A DNA stretch of 10,059 nucleotides from TTA-H9 sp002071415 (GTDB lineage Bacteria; Bacteroidota; Bacteroidia; Bacteroidales; TTA-H9). The first letter of the stretch is position 1. Each line of letters opens with the position of its first letter. Both the position numbers and the translations under genes were made by a program. The DNA lies in assembly GCA_035411425.1 (NCBI GenBank), contig DAONSX010000069.1, positions 1 through 10,059 of the forward strand, read 5' to 3'. Below, in pieces: positions 6,821 to 10,059 of the stretch. The notes below the pieces were generated by a model. It had not been told where the DNA came from, searched no databases, and worked only from the letters and a program-made list of their open reading frames with translations.

Positions 6821-6828
6821 GGAAGGAG
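6821..6828 (+). promoter_or_regulatory. Strong Shine-Dalgarno for clpB
   Basis: GGAAGGAG lies 8 bases before the clpB ATG at 6837. It supports that start and is the only clear ribosome binding site in the window; the four other genes have A/T-rich leaders with none. Confidence 0.75.
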
Positions 6829-6836
6829 CAAAAGAT

Positions 6837-9437
6837 ATGAATCTCAATAATTTTACGGTCAAATCGCAGGAAATTATTCAAGAAGCCCAGTTTTTAGCAC
6901 AAGAAAAACAGCATGGGCAAATTGACACGGGGCATTTTTTGGTAGCCCTGCTCGAAAAAGACGAACAAGTTACTCCATTTTTATTGAAAAAAATTGGAGC
7001 AAATCCATCGTTCATACTTCAGGAAGGACAAAAGCTGTTAAATACTTATCCAAGGGTAAGTGGAGGCGAGTTGTTACTATCGCGTGAAAGCAGTCAGTTG
7101 TTACAGCGAGCCATTAGCATTGCCCGTGAAATGGGAGATGACTATGTGGCCATAGAACATCTTTTATTATCGCTGGTAGCTGGCAATGATGCCGTAGCCT
7201 CGATATTGAAATCACAGGGTGTTGGTCGCAAAGACCTCGAAGAAGCCATTCAGCAGATGCGCAAAGGCTCGAAGGTGGACAGTGTGACTTCTGATGAGAA
7301 TTACAATGCCTTGAATCGTTTTGCCATCAATTTGAATGAAATGGCACGAAAAGGGAAGCTCGATCCCGTAATTGGGCGAGATGAGGAAATAAGGCGTGTG
7401 TTGCAGATTCTTTCGCGACGCACCAAAAACAATCCCATCTTGTTAGGAGAACCTGGTGTTGGAAAAACGGCTATCGTAGAAGGATTGGCTTTTCGAATCA
7501 TCAATGGCGATGTGCCCGAAAATCTAAAAACCAAACAAATCTATTCTCTCGACACGGGTGCCTTGATAGCGGGTGCGAAATACAAGGGAGAATTCGAAGA
7601 TCGTTTGAAGGCTGTCATTAAGGAAGTTACCAGTTCGGAAGGTGAGATCATTTTATTCATAGATGAAATTCATACATTGGTAGGAGCCGGTGGAGGCGAA
7701 GGTGCCATGGACGCCGCAAATATTATGAAGCCTGCTCTTGCGCGAGGCGAATTGCGGGCAATTGGTGCCACTACCTTGAAAGAATATCAGAAATATTTCG
7801 AAAAGGACAAGGCATTGGAACGTCGTTTCCAAACAGTGATGATAGATGAACCCGATGCAGCTTCGGCTATTTCTATCCTCAGAGGCTTAAGAGAACGTTA
7901 CGAAAATCATCATAAAGTCAGAATAAAGGATGAAGCCATCATCGCTGCAGTCGAGTTGTCTCAACGTTATATTACCGATCGTTTTCTACCCGATAAGGCC
8001 ATCGACCTGATCGATGAAGCTGCAGCAAAGTTAAGGCTCGAAATCAATTCATTGCCCGAAGAATTGGAAACGGTGGAGCGTCGGATTCGTCAGCTTGAGA
8101 TTGAAAGAGAAGCCATTAAGCGTGAAGGCGATGAAGAAAAGCTCGAACAGCTCAATCAGGAAATCGCCAATCTTACCGAGGAACGCAATGTATTGAGAGC
8201 CAAATGGCAATCGGAGAAAAATCTGATCGACCAAATCCAGCAAAAGAAAAGAGAGATCGAAGATTATCGCCTTGCTGCCGAGCAAGCCGAAAGAGAAGGA
8301 AACTATGGAAGAGTGGCCGAACTCCGATATGGTAAGATGCGAGAAGCCGAACAACAGATCGAGCACCTCAGAAAGCAGCTGGCAGAAATTCAGGGCGATA
8401 AACCCATGATCAATGAAGAAGTAAGTGCCGAAGAAGTCGCTGAGGTGGTGAGCAAATGGACTGGCATACCGGTAAGTCGAATGTTGCAGAGTGAACGTGA
8501 AAAACTGCTTCATCTCGAAGAACATCTGCATAAGAGAGTAGTCGGACAGGACGAAGCCATCAGTGCGGTGGCCGATGCTATCCGACGTAGCCGAGCTGGA
8601 CTGCAGGATCCCAAACGACCGGTTGGTTCGTTCATCTTCCTAGGAACTACTGGAGTGGGTAAAACCGAATTGGCTAGGGCTCTGGCCGAATTTCTGTTCA
8701 ACGACGAAAATAACATGGTAAGAATTGACATGTCGGAGTATCAGGAACGTCATTCGGTTTCGCGCTTGATTGGTGCTCCACCAGGATATGTGGGTTACGA
8801 AGAAAGTGGCCAGCTTACCGAAGCCGTGCGTCGCAAACCTTATTCGGTCATTCTGCTCGATGAAATCGAAAAGGCACATCCCGATGTGTTCAATATACTC
8901 TTACAGGTACTCGATGACGGAAGGCTTACCGATAATAAAGGACGTACAGCCAATTTCAAGAATACCGTCATCATCATGACCTCTAATATTGGCTCGCATT
9001 TGATTCAGGAACGTATTCCCGAAAATGCTAAGGAAATCGATCCTAAGATTTTAGAACAAACCCGAGAAGAAGTCATGGATTTGCTCAAAAAGACGATTCG
9101 GCCCGAATTCCTCAACAGGGTGGATGAAATCATCATGTTTAAACCCTTGACGTTCGACGAGGTAATTCAAATTGTTAGATTACAGTTCGAGCATTTGGCC
9201 GAAACACTGGCAGCCAATGAAATACAGTTGAAATATACCGAAAAGGCTGTCGAATATATTGCAAAGGCTGGTTTTGATGCACAGTTTGGCGCTCGACCTA
9301 TTAAAAGAGCCATGCAGCGTGAGATTCTCAACGTGCTGTCGAAGAAAATTCTCGCCGGCGATGTGGATAAAGACCTCATTATTGTGGCCGATGCTACAGC
9401 AGAAGGAATAGTGTTCCGTAATGAACCGAACAAATAA
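6837..9437 (+). CDS. clpB: ATP-dependent disaggregase ClpB
   Basis: Cytoplasmic hexameric AAA+ chaperone that pulls polypeptides out of aggregates together with DnaK/DnaJ/GrpE. The 866 residues match the usual ClpB length. Domains in order: Clp N-domain (about 1-145); NBD1 with Walker A GEPGVGKT (204-211), pore loop KYKGEFEDR (248-256, Y249), Walker B IILFIDEIH (271-279) and arginine fingers R329/R330; a long Glu/Arg/Gln-rich coiled-coil middle domain (about 405-525), which separates ClpB from ClpA; NBD2 with Walker A GTTGVGKT (603-610), pore loop GYVGYEESG (650-658, Y651), Walker B VILLDEIEKAH (671-681), sensor region MTSN (714-717) and sensor-2 GARP (818-821). No ClpP-docking loop of the IGL/IGF type is seen in NBD2, as expected for a non-proteolytic chaperone. 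A strong Shine-Dalgarno sets the start. It appears monocistronic, with its own control region and terminator. Confidence 0.98.
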   Translation: MNLNNFTVKSQEIIQEAQFLAQEKQHGQIDTGHFLVALLEKDEQVTPFLLKKIGANPSFILQEGQKLLNTYPRVSGGELLLSRESSQLLQRAISIAREMGDDYVAIEHLLLSLVAGNDAVASILKSQGVGRKDLEEAIQQMRKGSKVDSVTSDENYNALNRFAINLNEMARKGKLDPVIGRDEEIRRVLQILSRRTKNNPILLGEPGVGKTAIVEGLAFRIINGDVPENLKTKQIYSLDTGALIAGAKYKGEFEDRLKAVIKEVTSSEGEIILFIDEIHTLVGAGGGEGAMDAANIMKPALARGELRAIGATTLKEYQKYFEKDKALERRFQTVMIDEPDAASAISILRGLRERYENHHKVRIKDEAIIAAVELSQRYITDRFLPDKAIDLIDEAAAKLRLEINSLPEELETVERRIRQLEIEREAIKREGDEEKLEQLNQEIANLTEERNVLRAKWQSEKNLIDQIQQKKREIEDYRLAAEQAEREGNYGRVAELRYGKMREAEQQIEHLRKQLAEIQGDKPMINEEVSAEEVAEVVSKWTGIPVSRMLQSEREKLLHLEEHLHKRVVGQDEAISAVADAIRRSRAGLQDPKRPVGSFIFLGTTGVGKTELARALAEFLFNDENNMVRIDMSEYQERHSVSRLIGAPPGYVGYEESGQLTEAVRRKPYSVILLDEIEKAHPDVFNILLQVLDDGRLTDNKGRTANFKNTVIIMTSNIGSHLIQERIPENAKEIDPKILEQTREEVMDLLKKTIRPEFLNRVDEIIMFKPLTFDEVIQIVRLQFEHLAETLAANEIQLKYTEKAVEYIAKAGFDAQFGARPIKRAMQREILNVLSKKILAGDVDKDLIIVADATAEGIVFRNEPNK

Positions 9438-9464
9438 AACCAATAAAATTTAATCTCTTGGTTG

Positions 9465-9504
9465 TGAGGATAGTATGTGTTAGGCGTGCTATCCTCATTT
9501 TTTT
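9465..9504 (+). terminator. Intrinsic terminator of clpB
   Basis: A perfect 9-bp stem, TGAGGATAG (9465-9473) with CTATCCTCA (9489-9497), has a 15-base loop and is followed at once by seven T's (9498-9504). It lies 27 bases after the clpB stop codon, the classical rho-independent layout. The loop is longer than usual. Confidence 0.85.
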
Positions 9505-9539
9505 ATTTCGAATTCTCATCCCTCGAAGAGGCTTTCTTG

Positions 9540-9571
9540 AAAAACGAAAACGGGGGAGGGTTCCCCCGTTT
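9540..9571 (-). terminator. Minus-strand intrinsic terminator of the small RNA candidate
   Basis: Read on the minus strand, AAACGGGGGA (9571-9562) pairs perfectly with TCCCCCGTTT (9557-9548) around the four-base loop ACCC. This 10-bp stem contains six G-C pairs. The strand then continues as TCGTTTTT to 9540, a T-rich tail. On the + strand no T-run follows, so the element is oriented leftward, tail-to-tail with the clpB terminator. Confidence 0.7.
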
Positions 9572-9638
9572 CTCCAAACTTTAACCAAAAACAATTTACA
9601 AACCAATGAAAACAAAATCTTATGATTCAGTTTCATTC
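9540..9638 (-). ncRNA. Putative small RNA of about 100 nt, convergent to clpB
   Basis: A minus-strand unit is bounded by a well-formed promoter (9674-9644) and a GC-rich terminator (9571-9540). The predicted transcript begins near 9638 and ends at about 9540. The first 65 nt are U-rich and weakly structured; the last 35 nt are the terminator hairpin and tail. An ATG at 9636-9634 opens a frame beginning MKLNHKILFSLV, but it would be almost leaderless, and it passes through the terminator without a stop and into the clpB end region (to 9394). Coding by the short RNA is therefore unlikely unless transcription reads through. No gene lies to its left on the minus strand, so it is not an evident mRNA leader. 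I do not recognise it as 6S, tmRNA, RNase P or SRP RNA. The ends are predicted from the elements, not measured. Confidence 0.5.
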
Positions 9639-9643
9639 CGATG

Positions 9644-9674
9644 CAAAACTAAAGGTATATTATGAACTTTCCAA
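9644..9674 (-). promoter_or_regulatory. Minus-strand promoter of the small RNA candidate
   Basis: On the minus strand, TTG (9674-9672) is followed after exactly 20 bases by TAGTTTTG (9651-9644), then CATC. Both elements and the spacing fit the Bacteroidota consensus; this and the hutI promoter are the two best matches in the window. The surrounding 15 bases ACCTTTAGTTTTGCA recur on the + strand at 3199-3213. Confidence 0.65.
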
Positions 9675-10059
9675 ATAATGTTCTGAATATTTTTGTATAT
9701 CAACTCTAATTTATTATCATCCAACGATAAATGTTTTTATGAATATTGCCTGAACGGCAAAATCAATATTTCTGATTAAAAATCGTAACAAATTGATTTT
9801 CTTTATCATATAAGTATTTATATAAAATGTTCTCACATGGAAACATTAAGGAGATTTTGAGTTCCGAGCTAAATTTATCAATATTCAATAAAAATCTAAA
9901 CAGTTTTGCTAAAGAATTTAGTTCAAATTCATTAAACGTTTAGTTCATTGCATTCTTTCTTCTGTAAATCTTCGAAACGTCTTCATGATTTCTGCTTCAT
10001 TTGCATCTTGAAATATGCATTTCTGCAAAGCCGGAGGCCAAAAACGGGTATTGAATATT
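9675..10059. other. Right-end AT-rich non-coding region
   Basis: No convincing gene. A 38-codon frame starting at ATG 9827 and ending at TAG 9943 has no promoter or ribosome binding site and an Asn/Ser-rich product, so it is not called. A small hairpin, TTGCC-TGAAC-GGCAA (9746-9760), overlaps a 7-bp inverted repeat AATATTG (9742-9748) / CAATATT (9764-9770). One near-match to the -7 box, TTCATTTG (9996-10003), could belong to a gene beginning right of the window. Confidence 0.5.

Larger units (their letters stand above)
6448..6836. other. 389-base intergenic region, clpB control region
   Basis: No gene is supported; the minus-strand frame at 6772-6536 is AT-rich, with no recognisable motif. 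No strong terminator follows malQ. A TAnnTTTG match (TATTTTTG, 6523-6530) lies too close to the nearest TTG (6508-6510) to be convincing and is over 300 bases from clpB. The region nearer clpB has no standard Bacteroidota promoter but contains the paired palindromes at 6672-6729, a 10-bp palindrome TGGCAAGCCA (6762-6771) and a strong ribosome binding site. Confidence 0.6.

Noticed and set aside
8049..8531. Minus-strand frame of 160 codons inside clpB
   Set aside because: It is the complement of the Glu/Gln/Arg-rich coiled-coil region, which yields long Leu/Phe-rich antisense frames by codon bias.
9827..9943. 38-codon frame in the right intergenic region
   Set aside because: Too short and AT-rich to tell from chance; no ribosome binding site or consensus promoter at the right distance. 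Ribosome profiling or conservation could revive it.

Overview
The window looks like ordinary chromosomal housekeeping and carbohydrate-metabolism DNA from a member of the Bacteroidota, most likely Bacteroidales, though the order is an inference. Three things point there. Several intergenic regions carry the Bacteroidota promoter signature (TTG, about 19-21 bases, TAnnTTTG). Four of the five genes lack a Shine-Dalgarno sequence. The protein families also fit: a lipoprotein GH53 galactanase, an SLC45/GPH-like sugar transporter, a MalQ of about 500 residues and a full-length ClpB. All five protein genes are on the + strand and cover roughly 78% of the window, so the intergenic regions are unusually roomy (443, 590, 389 and 622 bases).

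Layout. 1-443 is a non-coding leader with a good promoter and an overlapping inverted repeat. 444-1694 is hutI (imidazolonepropionase, histidine degradation). 1785-2885 is a GH53 endo-galactanase lipoprotein whose real start lies inside a longer open frame. 2886-3475 is AT-rich non-coding DNA with two -7-type promoter boxes and a short pyrimidine-rich tandem repeat. 3476-4864 is an MFS sugar transporter, followed 92 bases later by malQ (4957-6447), with a strongly structured spacer between them. 6448-6836 is the clpB upstream region, holding a mirrored pair of palindromic sites. 6837-9437 is clpB, closed by a clear intrinsic terminator. 9438-10059 has no convincing protein gene, but contains a minus-strand unit (promoter, about 100 nt, terminator) that looks like a small RNA gene convergent with clpB.

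How the genes relate. The transporter and MalQ form a plausible maltose/maltodextrin pair: uptake across the inner membrane, then cytoplasmic disproportionation. The GH53 enzyme would act outside the cytoplasm on beta-1,4-galactan but has no SusC/SusD or beta-galactosidase beside it here. hutI has no other hut genes in view. clpB is an independent stress-response unit.

I see no multi-gene defence, mobile or biosynthetic system, no CRISPR array, no tRNA or rRNA and no insertion sequence. The candidates for something undescribed are RNA or regulatory: the minus-strand small RNA unit at 9540-9674, the paired palindromes upstream of clpB at 6672-6729, and the refoldable inverted repeat between the transporter and malQ at 4875-4927.
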